A stretch of DNA of 64,000 bases. Origin: Caenorhabditis remanei (lineage: Eukaryota; Nematoda; Chromadorea; Rhabditida; Rhabditidae). The stretch lies in the NCBI RefSeq assembly GCF_010183535.1, contig NC_071333.1:17172587-17236586 (forward strand), read 5' to 3'. Below, piece by piece: positions 36,532 through 49,424 of the stretch. The notes below the pieces were generated by a model, which saw nothing but the letters and a program-made list of their open reading frames with translations, was not told the DNA's origin and made no database searches. Made by a program: the position numbers and the translations under genes. Position 1 is the first letter of the stretch. The number at the start of each line of letters is the position of its first letter.

Positions 36532-37968
36532 TCACATCTCTTTAAGAACATCAGAAATTTTATAGTCCAATTTCATCGTTGCCATATGATCTGCACGAGT
36601 TGGTCCGATATTCACAATGAAGACTGGCTTCTTTTGCAAGTTTGCCTGAAAATAGCAAGATATTATATTGACTCCGACAATGAAGGTAACTAACATGATG
36701 GATGAATCGGAAACCAGACAGTACTGCAAGAGATGAGCCGAGACTCAATATTCCATCACACTCCGCAACTTTTTCGTAGCAGAAGTTGACTTTGTCAATT
36801 GGAACATTGTCCCCAAAGAATGTGACTGAAGTCTTCATAAGACCACCGCAACACGGACACTCTGGAATTTTGAATCCCTGAATAAATATCTTATTACCGT
36901 CTGTATGCCATGCGTAAAAAAACCCACTTTCTCAGTTCCCAGCGGTAAAATGATATCTCCATCTGGTGCGATTTCTCCAGGAGCCACATGAGTATCCTTG
37001 AATCCTGGGTTGGCCTTGTCCAGCTTCTCTTGGTAGTCTTGTCTGAAAATGTATTTCTTTATCTCTCGGATTGTTCAGTCCCCTTTCAAGTTTTTTCCTG
37101 GTAGGCGGCTGTGTTCTGTGATTTGTCTACTCAAGTGAATGCCATTCCTATCTTCCATCATTGACTAAGTGAACAAAAGTCGTAGAAATTGGGAGGGTGT
37201 AGTGATCAAACTTCATCAATTAGTTTAGGTTCAAAAAATCACGGGTTGGAGACTATAGATGGCTACAAAGTTTTGTCCAATTTTAATTTTGTAAAATAAC
37301 TCAGACTAATAAATATATTTGACCGGATAAGAAATGCTTTGCAAAAAAACTGCTCATACCTAGACTCCTTGTAGTCACAATTCGTGCACTGGACTCCTAA
37401 CGCATTTCCATGTAGCTCTGTGACCATCTTTGAGCCAGCTCTGTAATAAAAATTATGTAAATTAGGTATGAATTATTTTCATGAAACCAAGGAACTCACT
37501 TATGATGAAGACCATCAACATTCTGTGTGATAAGCCAGAGGAAACGTTCCGAAGCTTCCCATTTGGCTAGTGAGTAGTGGTTAATGTTTGGAGCAGCTTG
37601 ACCAAAGCGAGGCCAAGCAAGAAAGTTGCGAGACCAGTATCTAAAACATATACCGGTTTTCTCCTATCAGTAATTTATATATTTTACCTCTGCCTGCAGC
37701 GATTTGACCTCATGTAATCCTGGTGATAGATTGGCTTATGTGAGATTCTTGCATACAACCCAACATCTTTTGATCGATAGTCGGGTATGCCTGGAACTAA
37801 AACTACCTAGACCATTGCGTATCAGAACCACAAAAAATTACCGGATTCAGTGGAAATTCCGGCGCCAGTAATGACCAGCAGCTTATCAACGGATCCTACC
37901 AGTGACACGAATTTCTTGAGTGACTTCTCGCAGATTTCCGCTGCTTCTGGTACGAATTTCTGGGACAT
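36532..37968 (-). CDS. sir-2.2: Class II (SIRT4-type) sirtuin, sir-2.2-like
   Basis: Seven exons: 37968-37842, 37790-37688, 37640-37500, 37440-37360, 37042-36928, 36877-36695, 36645-36532; 287 residues. NAD-binding motifs: [10 protein letters not shown] (~34-43), [15 protein letters not shown]. The catalytic His is in TELHG (~134). Zinc ligands are CTNC (142/145) and CPCC (196/199); LGSSLAV and the terminal NIGPTRAD complete the Rossmann fold. The family is mitochondrial in C. elegans (SIR-2.2/2.3) and binds pyruvate and other carboxylases; SIRT4 enzymes act as NAD-dependent deacylases or ADP-ribosyltransferases. A TTTTTTCAG two bases before the ATG suggests a trans-splice site. It is one of a tandem pair with the gene at 39080. 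Assignment as sir-2.2 rests on recalled similarity (ending [11 protein letters not shown]) and is tentative. Confidence 0.9.
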
Positions 37969-39079
37969 TCCTGAAAAAACGGTTATTCATAGGGGAAAAA
38001 ACACGAAAATCGAGAGAAATTGTGTTCTCTGAATGATAAAAATCCGAAAACTATACGATGCCAGTCTTTTGAAAGATCAGGCGTCTAATGGCTATCAGTG
38101 AAAAGTGTAAAGAGGGTGGGACGGAAATGACCGAAGATATGAAACACGACTCAATCCGTTGTTAGTACGCTCTACGGCTATGTGCTTGAGACGAGAAACG
38201 CTGAGAAAATGACAGATATTTCTCAGTGTAGAGAAAAGAAAAGAACAATGGAAAGTGTGTAAAGTTTTGAAACAAATGAACTAACTTCCTTGAAACAGAA
38301 AAAGTATTCCTAAAAGAAGATACCGATTCACTTTTTTTCTTGTTCTTATAAAGTGAGATAGATAGAAATTTGGCGAACAATGAAAAAACGACTTTTGACT
38401 TTTTACGCGCACTTTTGTCATATCCCATTGATGGTTACCAAAGATGCCATTTTATACCCCAAACATTCCAACAAATGGTCTATATACAGAAACTCAAATT
38501 CTCTGCAGAAAGACACCCTAGATTTGTCTTATTCCTTTTTCATGGTACGTTAAGTTCCCGGTGGTACGCAAAACTAAGATATAACCGATTTTTTTTTTAA
38601 TACTTACCATACTTCATTTTTTCAATAAATCAGTTGTAAAATAATGGGTTCAAAATGTTGGGAGAGAAACGCAATTGGTGACACTAATTTGACCGACGAT
38701 TGCAAAAAACTAATCGAAATGTGGAGAGATAAGAGTCAGGTCGGGTGACTTTTCACGAAAAATCACTTTATCGATAGAATAGATAACAAGAAGAAAAAGT
38801 GAATGGATTACTCGGAAAAAATGTCGTTTGATTTGATGATTTCTGGAATTTTTTTGCAGAAACGGAACTCAGAAAACTGAGAAAAAAAGAATGAAAAAGA
38901 GGTGGAAAAACAGATATTTATTTTTCGAATCCATTTCTATGATCCAAAGATAAACTGTGATCATTAATACCTATAAAACAACTTATTTCCTGAAAAAAAC
39001 GCATCTACCAGTATCAAATCAAAACAAAAGGTCGAATTTAATTATTAATTAGGTTTTTATATCATCCACACAGGTCGCT
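37969..39079. other. Intergenic region between the two sirtuins
   Basis: These 1.1 kb contain the promoter of the downstream sirtuin and the 3' UTR of the upstream one. I see no coding exon, RNA gene or clear repeat. Confidence 0.55.
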
Positions 39080-40229
39080 TCACATTTCCCTGAGAACATC
39101 CGATATTTTATAGTCCAATTTCATCGTAGCTATCCCATCAGCACGGGTTGATCCAATATTCACGATGAAAATTGGTTTCTTTTGTTGGTTTGCCTGAAAT
39201 TCCAAACATTGGAAACCGAACTTTCAGGATTTCACCGCCCACCTGTAGTACATATTGGTATCCGGAGTACACTTCAAGTGACGTGCCGAGAGTCAGGATT
39301 CCGTCGCATTCTTTCACTTTTTGCTGACTATGTTCCAATTTATAGTTTGGAATCTTATCACCGAACAACGTGACTGCTGTTAACATTATGCCTCCGCAAC
39401 ATGGACACCCAGGGATGTTGAAATTCTGAAAATTTTTACTTTTAATATATAAACATGATGGAAATTCTTACTTTTTCAGTTTCCAAGGGTAAATGGATAT
39501 TCCCATCAGTCGGAATGTAGCCAGGAATCACAAACTGGTCGGCGAATCCCGGGTTGACTCTGTCTAGCTTTTCTTGGAATGTTTGCCTAAACAGGAGTTA
39601 AAATTTGATAGCTTTCTCAAAAATTTAAACAAACCTAGATTCGGTGTAGTCACAGTCGGTGCATTTCACATAACGAGCGTTTCCATGTAGTTCGGTTACC
39701 TTTTTTGAGCCGGCTCTGAAACGGAAAAGTATTGTTTTATATCAAAATGTTATAGAGCACTTACTTGACATGAAGTCCATCAACATTTTGAGTAATAAGC
39801 CAGAGAAAACGGTCAGAGGTCTCCCACTCGGCTAGCAAGTGGTGATTGATGTTGGGGGCGGCGTGATATAGTCTCGGCCATTTGAGGAAGCTATGTGACC
39901 AATATCTGGGATCAAATTCTGATAAAAAGTATTTCGAACCGAATTCTCACCTTTGTCTGCAACTTTTTGACTTCATGAAGTCTTGGTAGTAGATTGGTTT
40001 GTGTGTTGTGGTGGTGTACAACCCGACATCTTTCGATCGATAGTCCTGTATTCCTGAAAACAGTTCATTTTACGTATGACAATAATAAAAGAAAACACTT
40101 ACCAGATTCTGTCGAAATCCCAGCTCCCGAGACGATGAGCAGCTTCTCAACCGATCCCAACATCGATATAAATTTTGTCACTGATTTTTCGCATCTGTCG
40201 GCTGAACGTGGGACGAATTTCTGCGCCAT
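39080..40229 (-). CDS. sir-2.3: Class II (SIRT4-type) sirtuin, sir-2.3-like
   Basis: Seven exons of exactly the same lengths as its neighbour (127, 103, 141, 81, 115, 183, 114): 40229-40103, 40053-39951, 39905-39765, 39715-39635, 39586-39472, 39425-39243, 39193-39080; 287 residues. It has [17 protein letters not shown], catalytic His in TELHGNA (~134), and zinc cysteines CTDC (142/145) and CPCC (196/199). The flexible-loop motif reads GIQDYRS where the family consensus and the neighbouring copy have GIPDYRS, and LGTSLEVYSGYQYV replaces the neighbour's [14 protein letters not shown]. It should be a mitochondrial NAD-dependent deacylase; the Pro-to-Gln change may alter NAD or acyl handling. The naming as sir-2.3 is by recalled similarity. 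Confidence 0.9.
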
Positions 40230-41146
40230 TTCTTAAAAACTATTCCGTTTTTTTATTAAAAAGGAACTAAATTCTGTCAAAAGTAAAATCGAAACCTCAG
40301 TTTTGCAAAATGAAGAAGATCCATGGTTGCCGGTGAAAAGTGTAAAGAAATATAAAAAAAAGAAAGGGCAGAAGAGATCAATGGGTCAAACGAAGCAGTT
40401 GCGCTCTATTGCTACGTGCAACAGACAAAAAGGGTACAACATATGTTGCTTTGGTTCCGATGAATGGATAAAGAGAGGGTGTGCAAGGAGGACAAACATC
40501 GACCCCAGAAATTAATAATTATGGGCACTAAAGAAACCTACTGAACTTGGTCTGACCCTTTCCTAGAAACATTTTACCGCTAACTTTGATTCGTCATAGA
40601 AAAAAGAAAAAAGAACAAAAAATGGACAGATAAGAGGAAGGTCGGGTGATTTTTTCCATTTTTTTTCACAAAAGATCACATTATCGAAAGATTAGATAGA
40701 ATTAAATAGTAAGTGTCATTAAATATTTCAATTTCCAGTGTCTGGTGCATCGAACAGGCATAACATGTGCAATAGAAGTAGACGAACTCAATATATTTAT
40801 CACTGTGCCATACAATTCGGAAGATAGTGACCCGTGACAACCAGGGACAGAAAAAAGAAACAATACATCTTTTGTACAGAACCCCCACCAGTGGGAACTT
40901 CAACTTGAGGATGGAAAAAACAAGTATCAGATCGAGAATACATCATTTAAGAAATTTTCAACGCAAAAATGTACAGAGATCGGGAAATTGGGAACGAAAT
41001 GAGCGTCTATGTACATATCTCGTATAATGCTTGATTTGACAGAGATCGGGTGAAGAAGAGAGATGAAAAAATGTGCGAAGATCAGAGGTAAAACAACAAT
41101 TGTACAGATTAAAGGAGGGAGGGAGCTTGAAACCGGCTCAAAAGTG
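40230..41146. other. Intergenic region between the SEFIR receptor and sirtuin 2
   Basis: These 0.9 kb hold the receptor's 3' UTR and the sirtuin's promoter. No coding exon or repeat is recognised. Confidence 0.55.
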
Positions 41147-44100
41147 TTATGAAACTGCAATCGGTCGGGGGAGCAGAGGATGGGACTCGACGTTTATTGC
41201 GTCCTTCATCGGCAACTCCGTATCACTTTGGTTTGCCTGAAAGCACAGGGATTTAACTTTGATCAAAAACAATTACTTACATCAATGGCTCCTTCAGAAT
41301 CCGAACTATTGCTTGACATCGAAGACACTCCAGAATCTGTACTATGCGTCTTTGAGTTGTTCTGCTGCTCCTCCACGATACTTTCGCAGCTATCCCGATG
41401 AACTGGTGCAGCATCCGGTACAACCTCGGTTTCCGGTGAGATTTCGATTACATGCTCGATAAAGATGTCGAATGCTTCTTCGAAATGTTTCTGGTCACGT
41501 GGCATCACGTATTCAACTCCACATGGGACTTTTCGTTGGGCACTTGGTGACAGGGCGATATGGACAAGACGCGGATCGGTGCTTGGGAAGTAGTTTTCAA
41601 TAATTTCGTAGACTCCAACACGAGTCATGTATGAAGAGGAGTGGAATACAATAATCTGAGATGGAATTTTTGATAGAAATCATTAACTTTAGGATAATGT
41701 TACCTTTTCAGCGATTCCAGTCTGTTTGTATACATAATGGAGCATGTTTTCCTCCACATCATTCGCACTTTCCCCCCATTTATCGCACACCACTGTGTTA
41801 CTCGACTTTCTCAACCCGTCCGCAATCTTCATCATGTACTCGTAATCCTTACCAGTGATCTCCGGACAGACAACCATGATTTTGTATTGTTCTGTTAAAA
41901 GTGTTCTATGCAATAGTGTTATGCAACTTTTCACTTACTTTTATCTGTGACTTTTTTGTTGTGTTGCGATGTTTTGAGAGCACTGAATGCAATTTTCTGC
42001 TTGAAGATTCTCTTGTGACGTTTGACGCAACAAACGCATAAACAGATTAATGCAATAAAGAAAGCGGCAGTCCCGAATACGATCAGTAGAATGTAGAAGC
42101 CGGTGAAGCTGTATGGTTCATGATGAACAACAGGTTTCGGTGTTGTTACAGGAGGATTCTGAAATGTTAGCTCATAATTGACATTTGTAATTGATTAAAT
42201 GATTTAACAGGGGATGTCTTTGGAGAAGAGCCTTTCAAACTATCTATAAATTTGGTTATGGGTACTTTCGACTCCGGAGAATCCATTTCTGCCATCAAAA
42301 TCGGCTAAATGTTTGCGAGCCAAGTTATGAGCTTTCAAACGTTTCATATGGTTAATCTTTCTCACATGGAATTCCGAATCGGCAAATAGTATACGCAATG
42401 ATGTTATCTCTTTTCTAATGTACGAGCACAGGTGAACCGCTGGGGAACACAACCGCACGGTGGCGTATTTGCGGCCAATATAAAACTCCATGTGAAACGC
42501 TTAACTAAAAAGTTTAAAAGTTCATAACTCGACTCACAGAGACATTTAGCCGGTTTTGATGGCAGAAATGGTCTCCCCGGAGTGGAAAATATTATTGAAA
42601 TAAAAAATGTCGAAACCTTTTTGTTGCGACAATACCTATAATCAAATTTATAGATCGTTCAAAAGCAGCGTCTCCAAAGACTTCCCGTGTAAGCAATATA
42701 ACAGAAAGCCTTTGCCTCTGTACTCGAGTATATAAAATTCTTCCCACACTCTTTTTCATCAAATGGCCTACCTCTTTAGTGACGTTTGGTATCAAGAAAA
42801 ACTTTGTCTTATCAGTTATACAATTGCAATTGACACAAGCACAACCGCCATCGAGTGCATTTTTGCCGCGAACCTAAAAAAGCCAAACATCATGAACAAT
42901 TTCAAAACGGCGTTATACCTTGACTTGAACCATTTGATCTTTCTCAATCCCTTGGAATGTTGCATTTGCGATCTTCTGACCAGGGATGACCTGAAAACCA
43001 GACGTTGGTTGTGTTCTGTGACTTAATTCATTATTATCGCTCAATAATAATTTATGACTGTATACTACTGTCCACAATCGAACGAGTTCTTCGTCTTCTG
43101 TCTTCTTTCTTTTTTGCCCTTTTTGTTTCTGATTTCTCAATCCGTTATGAGATTTCGCTTGCAAAAATGTTCTATTGTCGCCTATCGTCATGTCTTCTGC
43201 TTATTCTTATCAAAACTCGTGATGATCACAAATGGGTGTAGTGTTACTGATCTCATTTTTCTTATTTTGTAAGATTTACGACTGACAATTCAATCAACTT
43301 GATTAATTGATAAAATTTAAGTGACTCACTTCAATTTCCGTAGTGTTCAAAATGAAACCATCTCGGTTTTGAAGAACCACCTCATAAGTTTTGATGCAAA
43401 GGAATGATGGAGCAGGTTGCCAGGTCAGCTGAAAAATTCTTGATGTTTTTAATCATTTGTCTGCCTTCTACCCCATTACAGTACCTCAACTTCAGATGTT
43501 GTCTCAAAAACGTCGACTATGACGTGCGGTGCCCATCTCTCGGCCAAACCTGAAATACAGTTAAAAAAAAGATTAATGTTTCCAGTGCCTCCCCTCCGAC
43601 TACGCCCGACGCAAAATTGACGATTTATGATGGTTCGGATTGCGATCTCACTATTTTTCTCTTTAGAATCAAAACAAGCAATCGTTGGAGGTGCGATGCC
43701 CAGTAAGGGTCGTAAAATTGAATTGCAAGCGAAGCGACAATTGAAAAAATAGAGCGTAGATGAAAATATTCTCTCTCCTAATCTATCAATTTCAATTTTT
43801 TGTTGGTTTTAGTGGATCAAAGTACGAACCGGTCATTGCGGAGCACTTCTCTCCTTCCAATTTTCCCATTATCGAGAGAAACGATGAAGCTGCCGCTTGT
43901 TTTCCGATTGGGAGGATGTTGATCTAGAAAATAATATAAAAAGAGTTAATAGAATCACGTGGTTCATAAGGAACCAACCTTTGCGTCATATCTCTTGTCA
44001 AAGCTGAGAATGTCATCCAACTCAAGACGCATTTCCAAAACATCATTGTATGCGGCGAATTGCTCAAACGGTTCAGATATTGTCAACTCATAACTTGTAA

Positions 44101-45157
44101 CAGTTTCATTCGAGTCATGATCCATAATCGAGACCAAGAACCCTTCCACAGCTGTGTCGTTCGTTGACCAATTTTTTAGTTGAACCTTCCATTTGACGAT
44201 TCCTCTAACGCCAAGATCATCGCCATCGTCCGAGGTCTGTAAAACAGATAATCATCACTTTTACGAGCCTTTTAATGAGTTGGAGGCAACCGTCTGTGTT
44301 TGGTGTTTGTGGCGCAAGAATAGTAGATCAAAAATTGCACGGTATGATGCTATAATCCGAATTGACATTAATCATAAACCGTAGATGTTTCACAAGGCAG
44401 AATGAGCGTTGGGTTAATGAATTCTCATAGTTTTATGAATTCTCGTATCCTAAAAATTCATGCATGGACAAAAGTTGCGATCCCCCTTTCCATGTTTCCT
44501 TTTTATAACTTCACTTAAGTTCAAAGAGCATGCTGCCTAAGTTGAATTGGTCACACTGCGCAAAAGCTCATTACCAGGACTCATTGCAGGCCAAAAGTTG
44601 AAGCCAAGTTCAAAATAGGAAATTAGTTGCGAAACGCCAAGTTGTTGTGCTCAATGTGGCGCGGAAAAAGGAAATAAACCGAACTCATCAAAACCTTTTG
44701 GCAGTTCAACTGACATGTATTCTACCCCCATGTGGTAATATGATAGGAAATACAAATTGATAAAGGAAAACTACTCAAACTGGTTTCGAAAAAGGCGGAA
44801 CGAGAAAAAAGGGAACCAAAATTGAAGTTAGGTAGTTTTCTAGCAAACCATGATAAATAACGAAAATTTGAAAAAAAAACTCACTCTCAAGTAGTACATA
44901 AATCCAATGTTTTGTGGCCGGATTTTCCAATTGATGGTCTGATTCTGGCCATCGTTGAGAAGGTCCATAACCTCATCGGTCTCCGTATTCACGGAGCAGT
45001 TACCATTTCCATTGAACGAGCAAGCAGTGCTGGCATCAGATGACGGCAATTGGAATAGAAGAATTACTGTAGCCAAGGCTAACAGTGGACGAGAGTACCT
45101 CATGGTCCGAGTGGTCAGTTTATGACCACTATAATTATAACTTATGCTGCCCTTCAT
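41147..45157 (-). CDS. Single-pass receptor with cytoplasmic SEFIR domain (IL-17-receptor-like)
   Basis: Eleven exons: 45157-44885, 44236-43979, 43923-43830, 43549-43485, 43428-43330, 42990-42919, 42873-42772, 42158-41939, 41891-41704, 41655-41281, 41236-41147; 611 residues, or 593 if translation starts at the ATG at 45103, which places the signal peptide (MRYSRPLLALATVILLFQLP) at the very N-terminus. Residues to ~340 are an ectodomain with fibronectin-like strands (LTWQPAPSFLCIKTYEV), N-glycosylation sites and a Cys cluster (CACVNCNC). One TM helix follows (~342-365) and a basic stop. The cytoplasmic part begins YKIMVVCPEITGKDYEYMMK, with the SEFIR core including VVCDKWGESAN and IIVFHSSSY. 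SEFIR domains recruit Act1-type adaptors in IL-17 signalling. The tail is Ser/Asp-rich (STDSGVSSMSSNSSDSEG). Confidence 0.85.
42211..42685. repeat. Fold-back repeat in SEFIR receptor intron (copy B)
   Basis: It has the same structure as the element at 34804: left arm GTCTTTGGAG..GGTACTTTCGACTC..CCATTTCTGCCATCAAAAT, central CCGCTGGGGAACACAACCG, right arm GGCAGAAATGG..ATACCTATAA..GCAGCGTCTCCAAAGAC. It contains an extra segment (about 42385-42430) relative to copy A. Confidence 0.75.
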
Positions 45158-48100
45158 AGCTACTCATGTAGTTGAAGTGAAGGGGCCGAAGGAGAAGAAA
45201 CGAAGGAGGAGACGATGATGACGATGGCTATGGGAGGAGGGGTCACACGACTTGGACGTTTTTCTTTCGTTTTTTGAATTATTTGTCCTGTAGTGCGTCC
45301 AAAGATTGAAATGAATTTACCTGAAATATGAGTATAGTAGGATAAAACTTAAAACGGAAAGACCAATGGTATAGATCAAGTATATTATAAATACGATTTT
45401 GGATCATGCATGTGAGATCAAGTAGGCGGAGCCTAGAAGAGGATAATAGTGCAAAGCTGTACAGAAGACAGAAAAAAATTCACGGCAAAAAATGCCGGAC
45501 CAAATTTCATTTTTTCTACAGTTTCGAGCAGATTATCCTTTTTTCATTTTTTTTCAACGGGCATCATCACAACATTAAAAAAGATTAAAAATGGTCGCAC
45601 GTCAGTTTTCATTTTCATGTATTGCCTTTTTATGTTGTTCTGAATTTTTTTCACAAAACAAAAAAAAACAAACACGATCGACGATTGAGATATGGATCGG
45701 AAAGTTTCTGCTATTCGAAAAACAGCGCTCACAGCTCTGACCAGAAAACTAGACCAAAAAACCAAAGTGTACAGGAAAAATGGCAAATTGATGTGTTATT
45801 GTCACGTAGTAAATGCAGACAAAGAGTCGAACGAGGTTATCAGTAATTATGTTTAAAAAAACGATCGGAAAAGTACTTTGTGCCATTTTTTATAAGCGGA
45901 TGATGTCTGGGTTAGTGCTCTATTGTTTTTAGGCAAGGGGCGGAGCTTGTTTTTCAGATATGGCAAAAATATAGAAGTACTGGGAATTATGAAGTAATTA
46001 TAAAAGTGTGTAAAGTAAATATTCAGATTATTTTATCAATTATTCAGGTAATTTAAAATATAGCCAATTGAATCCATGAATATCACAAATCAAAACACAA
46101 ACTCAATGAGAGCTCGTACTATTAGAAAGATGAAAAGAGTGAGAGAAAAGAAACAGAGAGATGAAAAGATAAACGATAGATATTGAAGAAGAAACCGAAA
46201 GAATTGTTTTCCATCATTTTTTTTTCTTCTCTTCACTCCGAAACTTTCTCACTACCTCCGATAAACATATATCAATCAGGAGAAACACACGTAAAAGGAA
46301 AATAAAACGACGAGAGAAAAAAAGGGAGATGAAGACGAACTGTATGAAACAAAAGCGAGAAACACAGACCTCTTTACGTGCTAACGATGGCTGGGTTGAT
46401 GACAGTGTCTGTTGCGTAAAGAAAGACAGAGACGAACGACAAAAACTATGGAGAGGAAGGTGAAAATACAGAATCTCTTCTTCTCTCTGTCAGTTTTTTC
46501 TCATACGAATTCAGTTTTTTGCCTCCCGCCGCTGGTAGTGTCCGATGCGCCATTTTCCTACAGTGTTTGCTATTGGAAAAAAGGTAGGAAGTGGAAAAAA
46601 GAGAAAAAAAATGAAACATTGAATAAAAAACATCTCTTGTTTTCATTCATTCTTTCTGACGTCGAGAGCAAAAATGGCAATGTTCAATGACAACGATTAT
46701 AATGTGAATGAATGCGAAAGAATGGAATATTCGATAGTATAAAAATGGGAACACACGTAAAATTATCAATCAATAATAATAGAAGGTACTGTTATCATCG
46801 AACTGTCTACGTTTTTCATGCGTTTTTCAATTGTTTTATTATCGGTAAAACCGAGGAGCAGGCGCATTTCATTTGGCGGAGACCCTTCAATGGTGGCAGA
46901 AAAAATAATTTTTAGAATTTAATTCATTTATTTAATATTTTTCTAAAGCTCAGTTTTATTGAAAATGCAATGCATCATGAACAATAAAAAGGCTTCGTCG
47001 AAACATATGTTGGAAAGAAAAACGTGAAATTCCTGGGGAAAATGTGAAAGGAAAAAAAGAAGAGTTGAAGAGTTGAGAGCCTTATTAAAATCTATTAAAT
47101 GAAAAAAAAATAAAGGAAAACTTTGCAAAATATCAACAGTGAGAAGTAATCATATTACCACCAGGCTCGCCTTATTTCAATTCTTTTATTTTCCCAATTT
47201 CCCTTCTCTTTTTTCCTTTTTGCCCTATTTTGCGCACACTTGAATAATGAAATAAAAGGAAAAACAGACGAAATAATGAGAATTTTGCATGCGTTTACTC
47301 GGCTCGCAAGCATCAAGATAATTGAAAATTAGGCGGGCACGCGTCGATCAGAAATGCGGGCGAGTTCGGAGATTGATAGAGAAGATGGAGCGTTTGATGA
47401 AAACGTCGACATTCGACAAAAAGCACAAGTTTAAAGTTTAGCTGACATACTAGCCAGTTGGCACCACCCGACTGTTACAACATGACTCTTGAGTGCGAAA
47501 GACACTCTATTTTCTTTATCTTTTCTATCAGATTCTCAAACATTAGGAAACAAGGAGAGAAAACATTATCAATCGGTCAGTTGTTTAGTTCATAGGCGTC
47601 GAATCGAAAGTTTCATTCGATTCGGGAGACAAGGTTGATGGAAAATATAGAAGAATTGAAAATAATTGAAATTCTGACGGAAGAGATCAAAGTGGATGGA
47701 ATTTATTCAGTGGATGGAATTTATTAAAACACTGGCACCACTAAAAATGGAAACATTTCTTCGGTCACTCTTCGGTTATAAAAAATTGGAAGGACTAGAC
47801 TAATCCAGAGCAGTTTATTTGCATTTCAAATTCTTTCCTCTGACATTTTAATTCTTCTCTTTTTGCAAGAAGCGTTCCACTCAATCCCGAAACCGAAACA
47901 AAACGTCGCCCTGAACAGAGCAAAGCATGAAAGACGGATATCATGTGGTGCGATGGCCCCGCTTGTGACTCTTATTAAACTAAAGATGAGTCTGGAGTAT
48001 CAAATGTTGATTACAAAACCAACCCACCGAATGTCCCAGACGGGTTGATGGACTCCAGTGGAGTTGTCCTATCTCTTTTTATCAAAGTTATTTATGTAGG

Positions 48101-49067
48101 TGAAAGGTTGTTCGGAGAATCGTGATGAAAAAATTGTTTTTCGGGTTGGGAGGATAAGTTTAAAGTGCTTCGATTTTTCTAAGGTCAAGTCTCTTAAGAT
48201 TCCGAAAAACTGAAATTTTTCTGATTTTTTGGGTGAAAAGTCAATTATTGGGCATATTTTCCTACAATGACGTCATGATGACTTTTTTTTTTGAAATTCA
48301 CTAAGGAATCCACATTTCACAGACCTTTTAAGGATAGTTACTCAGAGCTGTTATGTATTCCGTATTCCTGCAGCTTTGCAATCTCTACAGTCCAAAACTT
48401 TCCTTTTATGATTTTGAAACAAGCTGGGAGACCAAGATCTATTTTCACGCGCTTCACTCTATCTTCTAGAAAAATCAGAAGAACCTACACGCTTCACAGG
48501 GCGCATCACAGAAGGCATCACAAAAGACCTCCCAATAAGAAGGTGTCACGTCGAATTGAAAACAACAAACAGGATGGTTTTTGAATGTGGTTTGCTCCGT
48601 GAGTCAAGAAATTGACGTATCACAAGGCAAACCTAATGGACACAACGAATCTCATGAATTGGATAGTGAATTCTTGAATTGAAGGAGCAACACCTCTTGG
48701 TACAAAATATATTTAGGCTGTTGGGAAAGAGCAGAAAAAGAAAAACAAACAATTCAATCATGTTACATAGGAGTGTGAATATTAAATGAGCTTTTTGCAT
48801 GATCTCAGAGATTGTGAGAGGAGGCGGAGCATCGAGAGCAGAAGGCGGAGCTTCTAATCAAAGTGAGACAGATATGACTATCCTCAGGAGACCTGTCTAG
48901 CTGAGCTACGCATGTGAAAAGTGATGTTATGATTCGTCAAGTTGTGAGCAGAATCAAACTAGATTCGATAAGGTTTTCAAAAAAACAGTATCTTCATCAA
49001 CAACGTTCTTTTCTATTGGGAACTTAGAAACATCCGGTGTAAAAAACTTGAAACTGACATGAGGTCG

Positions 49068-49424
49068 ACAAGGAAACCTGACAAGGGAAGCTCAAGGAGT
49101 CACAAGTTTAGAATCGTTCCAAATTGCTACCAGGCATTAAATACAAGTTGATTAGGCATATCCCAATTTTTTGTATTGTGCTCGTGACTTGTCTCTGTGT
49201 CTCTGAAAAAAAAACCGTCTTCACTCCTGGTTTTGGAAACCGTTCTCGGATTTTACAGGTCTTGCTACAGCGGTGAAACTTTGAGACAGTTTTTCTCAGC
49301 AGCAAGTCACGACCACAAAACAAAAATTTGGGATTTGCCTAATTAAGATTTTCCTTAATGCCTGGTAGCAATTTGGAATGATTCCAAACTTGCGACTCCT
49401 TAAGGTTTCCTTGTGAGATCCAAC
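49068..49424. repeat. Imperfect fold-back (inverted repeat) element
   Basis: The left arm includes AAGGAAACCTGACAAG, TCAAGGAGTCACAAG and CCAAATTGCTACCAGGCATT; the right arm carries the complements in reverse order (AATGCCTGGTAGCAATTTGG, CTTGCGACTCCTTAAGG, TTTCCTTGTGAG). The inner arms share CTCGTGACTTG / CAAGTCACGAC. The arms are diverged, so this is an old insertion. No transposase. Confidence 0.7.

Noticed and set aside
33814..45157. Operon covering lipase, sirtuins and SEFIR receptor
   Set aside because: All are on the minus strand, but gaps of about 450 to 1,100 bases exceed usual worm operon spacing; no SL2-type evidence can be read from the sequence.
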